Shown here: positions 1 to 9,469 of the stretch, piece after piece | Layout: the number at the start of each line of letters is the position of its first letter | Position numbering within the stretch: the first letter of the stretch is position 1 | Source of the DNA: an uncultured Aquabacterium sp. | Lineage (GTDB): Bacteria; Pseudomonadota; Gammaproteobacteria; Burkholderiales; Burkholderiaceae_C | Reading direction: 5' to 3' | NCBI RefSeq assembly: GCF_913773725.1 | Contig: NZ_CAJYGK010000115.1 | Location: 1-64,000, forward strand | Length of the DNA: 64,000 nt | Program-made: the position numbers and the translations under genes | Notes under the pieces: model-generated | The model's input: only the letters and a program-made list of their open reading frames with translations | Databases searched by the model: none | What the model was told of the DNA's origin: nothing

Positions 1-50
1 CGCCGGCCCCCCCTGTGTCGGCCCCCCGAACCGGAGCCCGCCATGCTTGA
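1..50 (+). CDS. Possible 3' end of a livM-type permease gene
   Basis: One frame is open from the window edge and stops at a TGA overlapping the start of the next gene (ATGCTTGA). Upstream genes in branched-chain importer operons often overlap livG this way, so this could be the tail of the permease. Only about 15 codons are visible, too few to identify, so the call rests on position alone. Confidence 0.3.
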   Translation, partial: PAPPVSAPRTGARHA

Positions 51-807
51 AATCCGCAACCTCACCAAGCGGTTCGGTGGCCTCACGGCCGTGAACGATG
101 TGTCGGCCACTTTCGAGGCGGGCCGCATCAACGCCATCATCGGCCCCAACGGGGCGGGCAAGACGACGTTCTTCAACCTGATCGCCGGCACGCATGCGCC
201 GTCGGCCGGGCAGATCATCGTGAAGGGCGAGGACGTGACCGGCATGCGTGCGGACCAGATCGCGCGGCTGGGCGTGGCGCGCACCTTTCAGGCCACCACG
301 CTGTTCGACCAGGCCAGCGTGCTGGACAACCTCATCGTGGGCCACCGGCTGCGCACGCGGTCGGGCCTGTGGGACGTCATCCTCAACACGGCGCTGCTGC
401 AGCGCGAGGAGCGGCTGTGCCGCGAGAAGGCCGAAGCCGCACTCGAGTTCGTGGGACTGAACCGCGTGGCGCACCGGCTGGCGGGCGATATCACGCAGGA
501 AGAGCGCAAGCGTGTGGCCTTTGCGCTGGCGCTGGCCACCGAGCCCGACCTGCTGTTGCTGGACGAGCCGGCCGGCGGCGTGAACCCGGAAGAAACACTG
601 GGCCTGGCCGAGCTGATCCGCAAGCTGGTGGCCCATGGCAAGACCGTGTGCCTCATCGAACACAAGATGGACATGATCATGAGCCTGGCCGACAAGATCA
701 TCGTGCTGAACCATGGCGAGAAGATCGCCGATGGCACGCCCGCCGAGATCCGCAGCAATCCGCACGTCATCGACGCCTACCTGGGAGCCGAGCATGTTGA
801 AGCTTGA
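43..807 (+). CDS. livG: Branched-chain-type ABC transporter ATPase (LivG family)
   Basis: Cytoplasmic ATPase subunit of a HAAT/Liv-type importer, 254 aa, the usual LivG length. The Walker A motif GPNGAGKT is at about residues 34-41 and Walker B plus catalytic Glu lies in LLLLDEPAGG. The ABC signature is unusual: where LivG proteins carry LSYGQQ or LSGGQ, this one reads DITQEERKRV. It overlaps the second ATPase by 14 bp and a binding-protein gene follows. The fatty-acid-like catabolic genes nearby suggest the ligand may be a carboxylate rather than leucine; that is inference. The family call is firm, the substrate unknown. Confidence 0.9.
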   Translation: MLEIRNLTKRFGGLTAVNDVSATFEAGRINAIIGPNGAGKTTFFNLIAGTHAPSAGQIIVKGEDVTGMRADQIARLGVARTFQATTLFDQASVLDNLIVGHRLRTRSGLWDVILNTALLQREERLCREKAEAALEFVGLNRVAHRLAGDITQEERKRVAFALALATEPDLLLLDEPAGGVNPEETLGLAELIRKLVAHGKTVCLIEHKMDMIMSLADKIIVLNHGEKIADGTPAEIRSNPHVIDAYLGAEHVEA

Positions 808-1510
808 AGGGGTGTCGCTGTCGTATGGCAGCTTCCGTGCGCTGGACCAGGTCAGCCTGCATGCTGACAAGGGCGAGCTGGTGGTGCTGCTCGGCGCCAA
901 CGGGGCGGGCAAGAGCTCGATCTTCATGGCCATCAGCGGCATCCACAAGGCCTGCAGCGGCTCGATCGCGTTCGATGGCCAGGAGCTGGTGGGCATGCGG
1001 CCGGCTGCCATCGTGGCGCAGGGCGTTGTGCACTGCCCGGAGGGCCGCAAGCTGTTTCCGCAGATGTCGGTGCAGCAGAACCTGATGCTGGGTGCCTATG
1101 TGCACCGCAACGCGCCCGACACCCGCGCGCGGTCGCAGCAGATCCTCGACGAGGTCTACACGCTGTTCCCGATCCTCGCGCAGAAGCGCCACGACCCGGC
1201 GGGTTCGCTGTCGGGCGGGCAGCAGCAGATGGTGGCGATCGGGCGCGCGCTCATGGGCCGGCCCAAGGCCCTGTTGCTGGACGAGCCCTCGCTGGGCCTG
1301 GCGCCCCTGGTCGTCAAGCAGATGTTCGAGATCATCCAGCAGATCAACGCCAGCGGCGTGACGGTGCTGCTGGCCGAGCAGAACGCCTATTCGGCCCTGC
1401 GCATCGCGCACCGCGCCTATGTGCTGGAGCGCGGCCGCATCGTCATGGAAGGCCTGCCCGAGCAGCTGCTGCACGACGAGGGCATCCGCAAGGCCTACAT
1501 CGGGGCCTGA
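794..1510 (+). CDS. livF: Branched-chain-type ABC transporter ATPase (LivF family)
   Basis: Second ATPase of the importer, 238 aa, normal LivF length. It has Walker A GANGAGKS, a canonical LSGGQQQ signature and Walker B LLLDEPSLGLAP. The ATG at 794 was chosen because it gives the standard N-terminus (MLKLEGVSLSYG) and overlaps the end of livG, which suggests translational coupling; the open frame continues further upstream but only as antisense-like sequence. It would pair with the LivG-type subunit as a heterodimer under two permeases that lie outside the window. Confidence 0.92.
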   Translation: MLKLEGVSLSYGSFRALDQVSLHADKGELVVLLGANGAGKSSIFMAISGIHKACSGSIAFDGQELVGMRPAAIVAQGVVHCPEGRKLFPQMSVQQNLMLGAYVHRNAPDTRARSQQILDEVYTLFPILAQKRHDPAGSLSGGQQQMVAIGRALMGRPKALLLDEPSLGLAPLVVKQMFEIIQQINASGVTVLLAEQNAYSALRIAHRAYVLERGRIVMEGLPEQLLHDEGIRKAYIGA

Positions 1511-1559
1511 GGGGCCTCATCCGTTTCTCGACGTTCCAACCCACAAGAGGAGACCGCAC

Positions 1560-2726
1560 ATGCCATCCCGTTTCTTTGCGCTCAAGCGCCTGCCGCTGAC
1601 GGTGGCCGTGACCCTGGCCCTGGGCGCCGGCAGCAGCCTGGCCCAGGAGGTCGTCAAGATCGGCTACACCGGCCCGCTGAGCGGCGGTGCCGCCCTGTAC
1701 GGCAAGAACGTGCTCAACGGTCTGCAGCTGGCAGCCAAGGAGATCAACGCCAAGGGCTTCGACGTCAAGGGCAAGAAGTACAAGGTCGAGATCGTGCCGC
1801 TGGACGACAAGTACGCGCCGGCCGAGTCGGCCATCAACGCGCGCCGGCTGCGGCAGCAGCATGGCGTGCCGGTGGTCTTCGTGCCGCACTCGGGCGGGGC
1901 GTTCGCGTTGCAGGCCTTCAACCAGCAGGAGAACTTCCTGCTGATGGCCTACACCAGCGTGCCGACCATCACCGAGAAGGGCAACAAGCTCACGATGCGG
2001 ATCCCGCCGAACTTCCTGACCTACATCGAGCCCTTCATTCGCAGCCAGATGAAGTACGGTAAGAAGCTGGGCATGGCACCGGCGGATCACGACTATGCCA
2101 AGGCCTGGGTGGCGGCGTTCGAGCCGGCCTGGACCAAGGCAGGTGGCGCCGTGGTTGCGAACAACCCGATGTCGTACAACAAGTCGGCCGACTTCTACAC
2201 CGGGGTCAGCCGCGTGCTGGAAAGCAAACCGGACGTGATGTTCATTGGCGGGCCGTCCGAGCCGACCGGGCTGGTGGCCAAGCAGGCGCGCGAGCTGGGC
2301 TTCAAGGGCCCGTTCGTCATCATGGACCAGGCCAAGATGGACGAGATGGCCCGCGTGACCGGGGGGCTGCAGATGCTGGAGGGCTCGATCGGCACGTTGC
2401 CGCTGACGGCGGACGAGCGCCCGGGCGCGAAGGCCTTCGTCGCTGCGTACCGCGCGTCCTACGGGGCCGACAGCAACCCGTCGTCGGAGGCGTCGCTGAA
2501 CTACACGGCGCTGCATCTGGTGGTCCAGGCGATGCAGCTGGCGGGCAGCGTCAGTGAGCCGGCCGCCATCCGCGCACAGCTGGACGCGGCGGCCAAGGCC
2601 TTGCCCGATGCCGTCAATCCGAACGACCTCAACGGGGTCGACGAGAAGGGCGGCTCGGAGCTCAACACGGTGGTGGGCGTGGTTGAAGGCGGCAAGATGA
2701 AGGCGATGCGACTGAAGTCGCTGTAA
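1560..2726 (+). CDS. Periplasmic binding protein of branched-chain-type ABC transporter
   Basis: Substrate-binding protein of the type I fold (Peripla_BP_6, LivK-like), 388 aa. The first 25 or so residues form a Sec signal peptide: basic MPSRFFALKR, a hydrophobic stretch, and a cut near SLAQ. The mature protein opens with VVKIGYTGPLSGGAALYG, typical of the family. The start at 1560 follows an AGAGGAGA ribosome site. It lies 49 bp after livF and probably belongs to the same operon. The family binds amino acids, amides, aromatic acids or other carboxylates; the ligand cannot be read from sequence. Confidence 0.9.
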   Translation: MPSRFFALKRLPLTVAVTLALGAGSSLAQEVVKIGYTGPLSGGAALYGKNVLNGLQLAAKEINAKGFDVKGKKYKVEIVPLDDKYAPAESAINARRLRQQHGVPVVFVPHSGGAFALQAFNQQENFLLMAYTSVPTITEKGNKLTMRIPPNFLTYIEPFIRSQMKYGKKLGMAPADHDYAKAWVAAFEPAWTKAGGAVVANNPMSYNKSADFYTGVSRVLESKPDVMFIGGPSEPTGLVAKQARELGFKGPFVIMDQAKMDEMARVTGGLQMLEGSIGTLPLTADERPGAKAFVAAYRASYGADSNPSSEASLNYTALHLVVQAMQLAGSVSEPAAIRAQLDAAAKALPDAVNPNDLNGVDEKGGSELNTVVGVVEGGKMKAMRLKSL

Positions 2727-2737
2727 GCGCCTCGAGA

Positions 2738-2776
2738 GCCCGCCGGTGCCTGGGAACGGGGCCCGGGCCGGCGGGC
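2738..2776 (+). terminator. GC-rich hairpin after the transporter operon
   Basis: Nine-bp perfect arms (GCCCGCCGG at 2738-2746 and CCGGCGGGC at 2768-2776) with a 21-nt loop, 11 bp after the binding-protein stop codon. No T-run follows, so this is either a weak terminator or an mRNA 3'-end stabilising hairpin. Confidence 0.35.
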
Positions 2777-2849
2777 CGCCTGAGATAATGCCGACGTGGT
2801 CGCTGCCCGGTCGGGCGGCCGGCTGCGCAGTCAGGAGAAGAAGTCGATC

Positions 2850-3647
2850 ATGCACGACCCCGTTGCCGCCGAGGTGGCCGAGAAGGAAGACCGCCATTTC
2901 GTGACCGCCCTGGCCCGTGGCCTGGAAGTCCTCTCGTGTTTCCGCTCGGGTGACAAGGCCCTGGGCAACCAGGAGATCGCCAAGCGCTGCAAGCTGCCGA
3001 AATCGACGGTGTCGCGGCTCACGTACACGCTCACCCGGCTGGGCTACCTGATCCAGATCGAGGGCAGCGGCAAGTACCGGTTGGGCACGGCGACATTGGC
3101 CCTGGGCAGCTACATGCTGGCCCGCCTGGATGTGCGCCAGCTGGCGCGGCCGATGATGCAGGAGCTGGCCGACTACTGCAAGGCCACCGTGTCGCTTGGC
3201 ACCCGCGATCGCCTGTCGATGCTGTATGTCGAGAACTGCCGAAGCTCGGCGGCGCTCACCCTGAGCGTGGACGTGGGTTCGCGCATTCCCATCGTCAACT
3301 CGGCCCTGGGCCGGGCCTACCTGGCCGTGTCGAGCGAGGCGGAACGCCACGAGATCCTCGAACGCGTGCGCGAGTACGACGAGCAGGCCTGGCCGGCCAT
3401 CCAGCAGGGCGTCGAGACGGCGCTGGCCGACTATCGCACGCTGGGCTGCACGCGCTCGTTCGGAGACCTGCAGGCCCACGTCAACGGCATCGCGGTGGCG
3501 TTCAATCCGGGCGGCGGTCTGCCGTGCATGGCCATCAGCTGCGCCGGCCCGGCCTTCAGCCTGTCACAGGAGTTCCTGCTGGACGAAGCGCGGCCCCGCC
3601 TGATCGAGCTGGTGCGCAAGCTGGAAGCGTCGGCCGGCCGGCTCTGA
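2850..3647 (+). CDS. IclR-family transcriptional regulator
   Basis: 265-aa regulator. A winged helix-turn-helix fills about residues 15-75 (ALARGLEVLSCF, then IAKRCKLPKSTVSRLTYTL as the recognition region), followed by the IclR effector-binding domain ending in the usual FxLSQEFLLDEARPRLIELVRKL helix region. The layout resembles PcaR/PobR-type members that control aromatic or acyl-CoA catabolism. The start at 2850 was chosen for the AGGAGAAG site 9 bp upstream. It lies between the importer and the beta-oxidation genes and plausibly controls one or both. Its stop codon directly abuts that of the convergent thioesterase gene. Confidence 0.9.
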   Translation: MHDPVAAEVAEKEDRHFVTALARGLEVLSCFRSGDKALGNQEIAKRCKLPKSTVSRLTYTLTRLGYLIQIEGSGKYRLGTATLALGSYMLARLDVRQLARPMMQELADYCKATVSLGTRDRLSMLYVENCRSSAALTLSVDVGSRIPIVNSALGRAYLAVSSEAERHEILERVREYDEQAWPAIQQGVETALADYRTLGCTRSFGDLQAHVNGIAVAFNPGGGLPCMAISCAGPAFSLSQEFLLDEARPRLIELVRKLEASAGRL

Positions 3648-4100
3648 TCAGGCCGGACCGATCACCGCAAAAGCCCCGCTGGCGCGCAGCAGCACGCGCT
3701 CGCCAGCGCGCAGGCGGCAGCTGGCGAAGGCCATGCGCTGCCCCAGGCGTTCGATCTCGACGTGGGCTTCCACCCAGTCGCCCAGGCGTGCGGCGGCCAG
3801 GAAGTCGGTGCTCAGGCTCACGGTGACGATGGACAACGGCCCCCCGCGCGCGTGGTTGATGGCGTGCCCCAGGGCGGTGTCGGCCAGCGTGGCCATCAGG
3901 CCGCCGTGCGGGATGCCGCGCAGATTCAGGTGATGGGGCGCGATGCGCAGGCCGATCACCGGCGGTCCGCCCGGCACGTCGCGCACATGCACCGGCCCGA
4001 TGAGGCTGATGAAGCCGCCCGAAGCCGTGTGAAAGGGCGCGAACCCGGGCGGGACAGGCTGCGAGGGGGAGGGCGTGGATGACGGGTCTGGATGGCGCAT
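3648..4100 (-). CDS. PaaI-like hotdog-fold acyl-CoA thioesterase
   Basis: About 150 aa with one hotdog domain. The diagnostic region is NLRGIPHGGLMATLADTALGHA, matching the HGG motif and catalytic Asp/Glu helix of PaaI/YdiI-type thioesterases, which hydrolyse acyl-CoA thioesters in the cytoplasm. The first 30 or so residues are a Pro/Ser-rich tail and poorly conserved, so the start is uncertain; a GTG at 4139 would add 13 residues. It is downstream of, and probably co-transcribed with, the acyl-CoA dehydrogenase, where it could release stalled CoA intermediates. Confidence 0.8.
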   Translation of the reverse strand: MRHPDPSSTPSPSQPVPPGFAPFHTASGGFISLIGPVHVRDVPGGPPVIGLRIAPHHLNLRGIPHGGLMATLADTALGHAINHARGGPLSIVTVSLSTDFLAAARLGDWVEAHVEIERLGQRMAFASCRLRAGERVLLRASGAFAVIGPA

Positions 4101-4151
4101 GGACAGGGGCAGAGGGAGGGGCGGGGCGCTGGCGCACACCCGGACGGGGCA

Positions 4152-5954
<1,803 letters not shown>

Positions 5955-5957
<3 letters not shown>

Positions 5958-5992
5958 GAAGGCCTGCATTGCAGAACAATGTTCTGTACTTT
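5955..5992 (-). repeat. Inverted promoter repeat, arm 1, with palindromic operator
   Basis: This 38-bp arm, read on the minus strand, matches the plus-strand arm at 6085-6122 at 33 of 38 positions, start codon included. It contains the palindrome CAGAAC-AAT-GTTCTG (5972-5986). Size and symmetry fit a TetR-family operator; no TetR gene is in the window. Confidence 0.7.
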
Positions 5993-6052
5993 GGGGTTTT
6001 ACAGGCTGCATTGTGAGAAAACGGCTGCCCACGAAAACGCACGTAAACCCTA

Positions 6053-6081
6053 TTCACGGTGCACGCAGGCCGGGTTACGCT
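6053..6081 (+). promoter_or_regulatory. Candidate sigma-70 promoter for the FadB-thiolase-ligase genes
   Basis: TTCACG, a 17-bp spacer and TACGCT give a weak -35/-10 pair. The predicted start of transcription, near 6088, falls inside the operator arm at 6085-6122, which fits repression by steric block. The hexamer matches are modest. Confidence 0.35.
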
Positions 6082-6084
6082 GAA

Positions 6085-6122
6085 AAAGTACAAAACACTG
6101 TTCTGCATTGCAGAACTTCATG
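6085..6122 (+). repeat. Inverted promoter repeat, arm 2, with palindromic operator
   Basis: Partner of the arm at 5955-5992. It holds the palindrome GTTCTGCA-T-TGCAGAAC (6100-6116), and the core half-site TGTTCTGCA is identical in both arms. The arm ends in an in-frame ATG (6120) that corresponds to the start codon of the divergent acyl-CoA dehydrogenase. Confidence 0.7.
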
Positions 6123-6137
6123 GTGCCAGGAGACCCG

Positions 6138-8240
6138 ATGCCGAACGCTCCCTACGTTCTGAATGGCCGTGTGGCCGTGATCACGCTGGACAACCCTCCC
6201 GTCAATGGCATGGGCCTCGCCGTGCGGCAGGCCGTCGTGGGCGCGTTGGATGCCGCCGCGGCCGACCCCGCCGTTGCGGCCGTGGTCATCACCGGCAACG
6301 ACCGCTTCTTTTCAGGCGGGGCCGATGTGCGGGAGTTCGGCACGCCGCTGTCGACCCAGGAACCCACGCTGCACACGCTGATCGCGACGGTGGAGCGGTT
6401 GACCAAGCCGGTGGTGGCCGCCATCCAGGGTGTCTGCATGGGAGGTGGGCTTGAGCTGGCGCTGGGCTGTCATGGCCGCGTGGCCGGCCTGGATGCAACG
6501 GTGGCCTTGCCCGAAGTCAAGCTGGGCCTGCTGCCCGGGGCAGGCGGCACGCAACGCTTGCCGCGCGTGGTGGGGCTGGAGACGGCCCTCAACATGATCC
6601 TGTCCGGCGCCCAGGTGCCGGCCGCCCAGCTCGTGCACACCGCGCTGTTCGATGCGGTGGTGGCGTCCGAAGCGGTGCTGCCCGCCGCTCTGGCTCGGGC
6701 CGAACAGCTTGCGGCCCAGCAGGCCGAGCAGGGCACGCTGCCTCGCGTGCGCGACCGCGTTGTCGACGCCCCGCTGGCCGAGCCGTTCCTGCAGTTCGTC
6801 CGGCAGAACGTGGCGGCAGCATCCAAAGGCTACCCGGCTCCGCTGGCCTGTGTCGAAGCCGTGGCCGCCTCGGTCAGCAGCCCGTTCGACGAAGGCCTGC
6901 GCCGTGAGCGCGAGGGCTTTCTGGCGCTGATGCAGACGCCGGAATCCCGCGCGCTGCGCCATGTCTTCGCGGCCGAGCGGGCGGCGCCGAAGATCCCCGA
7001 CGTGCCGGCCGACACACCGCTGCGGCCGGTGGGCCTGGTGGGCGTGATCGGCGCCGGCACCATGGGCGGTGGCATCGCGATGAACTTCCTCAACGCGGGC
7101 ATCCCGGTCGTGATCCTGGAACGCCAGCCCGAGGCGCTGGAGCGCGGGGTCACCACCATCCGTCGCAACTACGAGAACTCGCAGAAAAAGGGCAAGCTCA
7201 CGGCCGCGCAGGTACACGAGCGCATGGCCTTGCTCAAGCCCACGCTGTCCTATGGTGATCTGGCCAAGGCCGATCTGGTCATTGAAGCGGTGTACGAAGA
7301 CATCGGCGTCAAGGAGGAGGTCTTCCGTACGCTCGATGAGGTCTGCCGTCCCGGGGCCATCCTGGCCTCGAACACCTCCACGCTGGACCTGAACCGCATT
7401 GCCGCCTTCACCCGCCGGCCGCAGGACGTGATCGGCCTGCACTTCTTCAGCCCCGCCAACGTGATGCGCCTGCTGGAAGTGGTGCGGGGCGAGCACACCG
7501 CCAAGGATGTGCTTGCCACGGCCATGCAGCTGGCGCGCACCCTCCGCAAGATTGCGGTGGTGTCCGGTGTGTGCGACGGCTTCATCGGCAACCGCATGAT
7601 CCATCGCTATGGCGCGGCGGCCAACGACCTCATCGTGCAGGGGGCCTCGCCCCAGCAGGTGGACCGCGCGCTGGAGCGCTTCGGCATGGCCATGGGGCCG
7701 TTCCGCATGGGCGACCTGGCCGGGCTGGACATCGGCTGGGCGATCCGCAAGCGCCGCGCAGCCGAGCACCCGGACGATGCGCGCCCCAGCGTGGCCGATG
7801 CCTTGTGCGAGGCCGGACGCTTCGGGCAGAAGACCGGCGCGGGTTGGTATCGCTATGAAGCCGGCCAGCGCAACGCCGTGCCCGACCCGGATGTGGATGC
7901 CCTGATCGCCCGCTTCCGTGCCGAGCAGGGCATCACACCGCGCCGCATCACTGACGAGGAGATCATCGAGCGCTGCATCTATGCCCTCGTCAACGAGGGC
8001 GCCCGCCTGGCGGAAGAGGGCATTGCGCAACGCGCGTCCGACATCGACATCGTCTACCTGAACGGCTACGGCTTTCCGGCCTACCGCGGTGGCCCCATGC
8101 GCTATGCCGACGAGGTGGGGCTGGTGAACGTGGTGCGGGCGCTGAACCGCATCGCCGCCGAGCCTGGCGTGGACCGCGCCTTCTGGACACCCGCGCCCCT
8201 GCTGGCCCGCCTGGCCGCCGAAGGCCGCAGCTTCAACTGA
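6138..8240 (+). CDS. FadB/FadJ-like enoyl-CoA hydratase / 3-hydroxyacyl-CoA dehydrogenase
   Basis: Fused beta-oxidation enzyme of 700 aa that hydrates enoyl-CoA and oxidises the 3-hydroxyacyl-CoA with NAD. The N-terminal crotonase domain (about 1-190) carries the oxyanion-hole motif VCMGGGLELALGCHGRVA. The dehydrogenase starts near residue 297 with the Rossmann loop VIGAGTMGGGIAM and continues through IGLHFFSPANVMRLLEVV. The start at 6138 has an AGGAGA site 4-9 bp upstream; an ATG at 6120 inside the repeat is the alternative. It begins a three-gene run with the thiolase and ligase. Confidence 0.9.
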   Translation: MPNAPYVLNGRVAVITLDNPPVNGMGLAVRQAVVGALDAAAADPAVAAVVITGNDRFFSGGADVREFGTPLSTQEPTLHTLIATVERLTKPVVAAIQGVCMGGGLELALGCHGRVAGLDATVALPEVKLGLLPGAGGTQRLPRVVGLETALNMILSGAQVPAAQLVHTALFDAVVASEAVLPAALARAEQLAAQQAEQGTLPRVRDRVVDAPLAEPFLQFVRQNVAAASKGYPAPLACVEAVAASVSSPFDEGLRREREGFLALMQTPESRALRHVFAAERAAPKIPDVPADTPLRPVGLVGVIGAGTMGGGIAMNFLNAGIPVVILERQPEALERGVTTIRRNYENSQKKGKLTAAQVHERMALLKPTLSYGDLAKADLVIEAVYEDIGVKEEVFRTLDEVCRPGAILASNTSTLDLNRIAAFTRRPQDVIGLHFFSPANVMRLLEVVRGEHTAKDVLATAMQLARTLRKIAVVSGVCDGFIGNRMIHRYGAAANDLIVQGASPQQVDRALERFGMAMGPFRMGDLAGLDIGWAIRKRRAAEHPDDARPSVADALCEAGRFGQKTGAGWYRYEAGQRNAVPDPDVDALIARFRAEQGITPRRITDEEIIERCIYALVNEGARLAEEGIAQRASDIDIVYLNGYGFPAYRGGPMRYADEVGLVNVVRALNRIAAEPGVDRAFWTPAPLLARLAAEGRSFN

Positions 8241-8249
8241 GGAATGCAC

Positions 8250-9428
8250 ATGACCGACGCCGTCATCGTTTCCACGGCCCGCACGGGCCTGGCCAAGTCC
8301 TGGAAGGGCGCGTTCAACATGACCTACGGGCCCACACTGGGTGCCCATGCCGTGTGCCACGCGGTGCTGCGGGCCGGCATCGAAGCCGACGAGGTCGAAG
8401 ACGTCATCATGGGCGGCACCTTCGGCGAAGGGACCACAGGGGGCAACGTGGCCCGGCAGATTGCCCTGCGCGCGGGCCTGCCCGTCACCACCGCCGGCAT
8501 GACCGTCAACCGCTTCTGCTCGTCGGGTCTGCAGACGATTGCCCTGGCTGCGCAACGCGTCATCGCGGGGGAGGGGCAGGTGTTTGTGGCCGGCGGCGTC
8601 GAGAGCATCTCGTGCGTGCAGAACGAAGCCAACACCCACATGCGGCGCGACCCGTGGCTGGTGGCGAACAAGCCCGAGATCTACTGGAACATGCTGCAGA
8701 CGGCCGAGCAGGTGGCCGCGCGCTATGGCGTGAGCAAGGAAGCGCAGGACGCGTACGGCGTGCGCTCCCAGCAGCGCGCCGCAGCGGCGCAGCATGCCGG
8801 CCTGTTCAACGACGAGATCGTGCCGATGACCACCACCATGGCCGTGGTCGACAAGGCCACAGGCCGCTTCACCACGCGCGAAGTGACGATCTCGTCCGAC
8901 GAGGGCATACGCCCGGACACCACGCTGGAGGCCGTGCAGAAGATCCGCGCGGCGCTGCCCGGTGGCGTGGTGACCGCCGGCAATGCGAGCCAGTTCTCCG
9001 ATGGCGCCTCGGCCTGCGTGGTGATGGACCGCCGCCTGGCCGAACGCCGCGGCCTGAAGCCGCTGGGCATCTTCCGGGGTTTTGCCGTGGCGGGCTGCGA
9101 GCCCGATGAAATGGGCATCGGTCCGGTGTTTGCCGTGCCCAAGCTGCTCGCCAAGGCCGGCCTGAAGGTCGATGACATCGGGCTGTGGGAGCTCAACGAG
9201 GCCTTTGCCGTGCAGGTGCTGTATTGTCGGGATCGTCTCGGCATCCCGGATGAGCGGCTCAATGTCAACGGGGGCGCCATTGCCGTCGGCCATCCCTACG
9301 GGGTCTCGGGCTCGCGGCTCACGGGGCATGCGTTGATCGAAGGCCGGCGCCGCGGCGTGAAGTACGTGGTGGTCACCATGTGCATCGGCGGCGGGCAAGG
9401 CGCAGCCGGCCTGTTCGAAGTGTGTTGA
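8250..9428 (+). CDS. Acetyl-CoA acyltransferase (thiolase)
   Basis: 392-aa thiolase that cleaves 3-ketoacyl-CoA and completes the beta-oxidation turn. The acyl-accepting Cys is at about residue 90 ([11 protein letters not shown]); the catalytic His is in [14 protein letters not shown] and the second Cys in [14 protein letters not shown]. The start at 8250 lies 7 bp from the GAGGA site at 8238-8243; the ATG at 8244 is too close to it. The gene follows the FadB-like gene by 9 bp, and its stop overlaps a possible ATG of the ligase. Confidence 0.93.
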   Translation: MTDAVIVSTARTGLAKSWKGAFNMTYGPTLGAHAVCHAVLRAGIEADEVEDVIMGGTFGEGTTGGNVARQIALRAGLPVTTAGMTVNRFCSSGLQTIALAAQRVIAGEGQVFVAGGVESISCVQNEANTHMRRDPWLVANKPEIYWNMLQTAEQVAARYGVSKEAQDAYGVRSQQRAAAAQHAGLFNDEIVPMTTTMAVVDKATGRFTTREVTISSDEGIRPDTTLEAVQKIRAALPGGVVTAGNASQFSDGASACVVMDRRLAERRGLKPLGIFRGFAVAGCEPDEMGIGPVFAVPKLLAKAGLKVDDIGLWELNEAFAVQVLYCRDRLGIPDERLNVNGGAIAVGHPYGVSGSRLTGHALIEGRRRGVKYVVVTMCIGGGQGAAGLFEVC

Positions 9429-9469
9429 TGCCCCCTGCGCCCTCCCGCCTGCCCAACTCCCTTTCTGCC

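Noticed and set aside
1443-3479. A 678-codon open frame on the minus strand
   Set aside because: It spans the binding-protein and IclR genes on the other strand and has no family features.
6120-6137. FadB-like protein starting at ATG 6120
   Set aside because: Possible because it mirrors the divergent start, but the ATG at 6138 has a much better ribosome site and gives the usual N-terminus; kept only as an alternative.
6312-9398. A 1028-codon open frame on the minus strand
   Set aside because: It is antisense to the FadB-like and thiolase genes, shows only low-complexity Arg/His/Ala-rich sequence, and reflects third-position GC bias.
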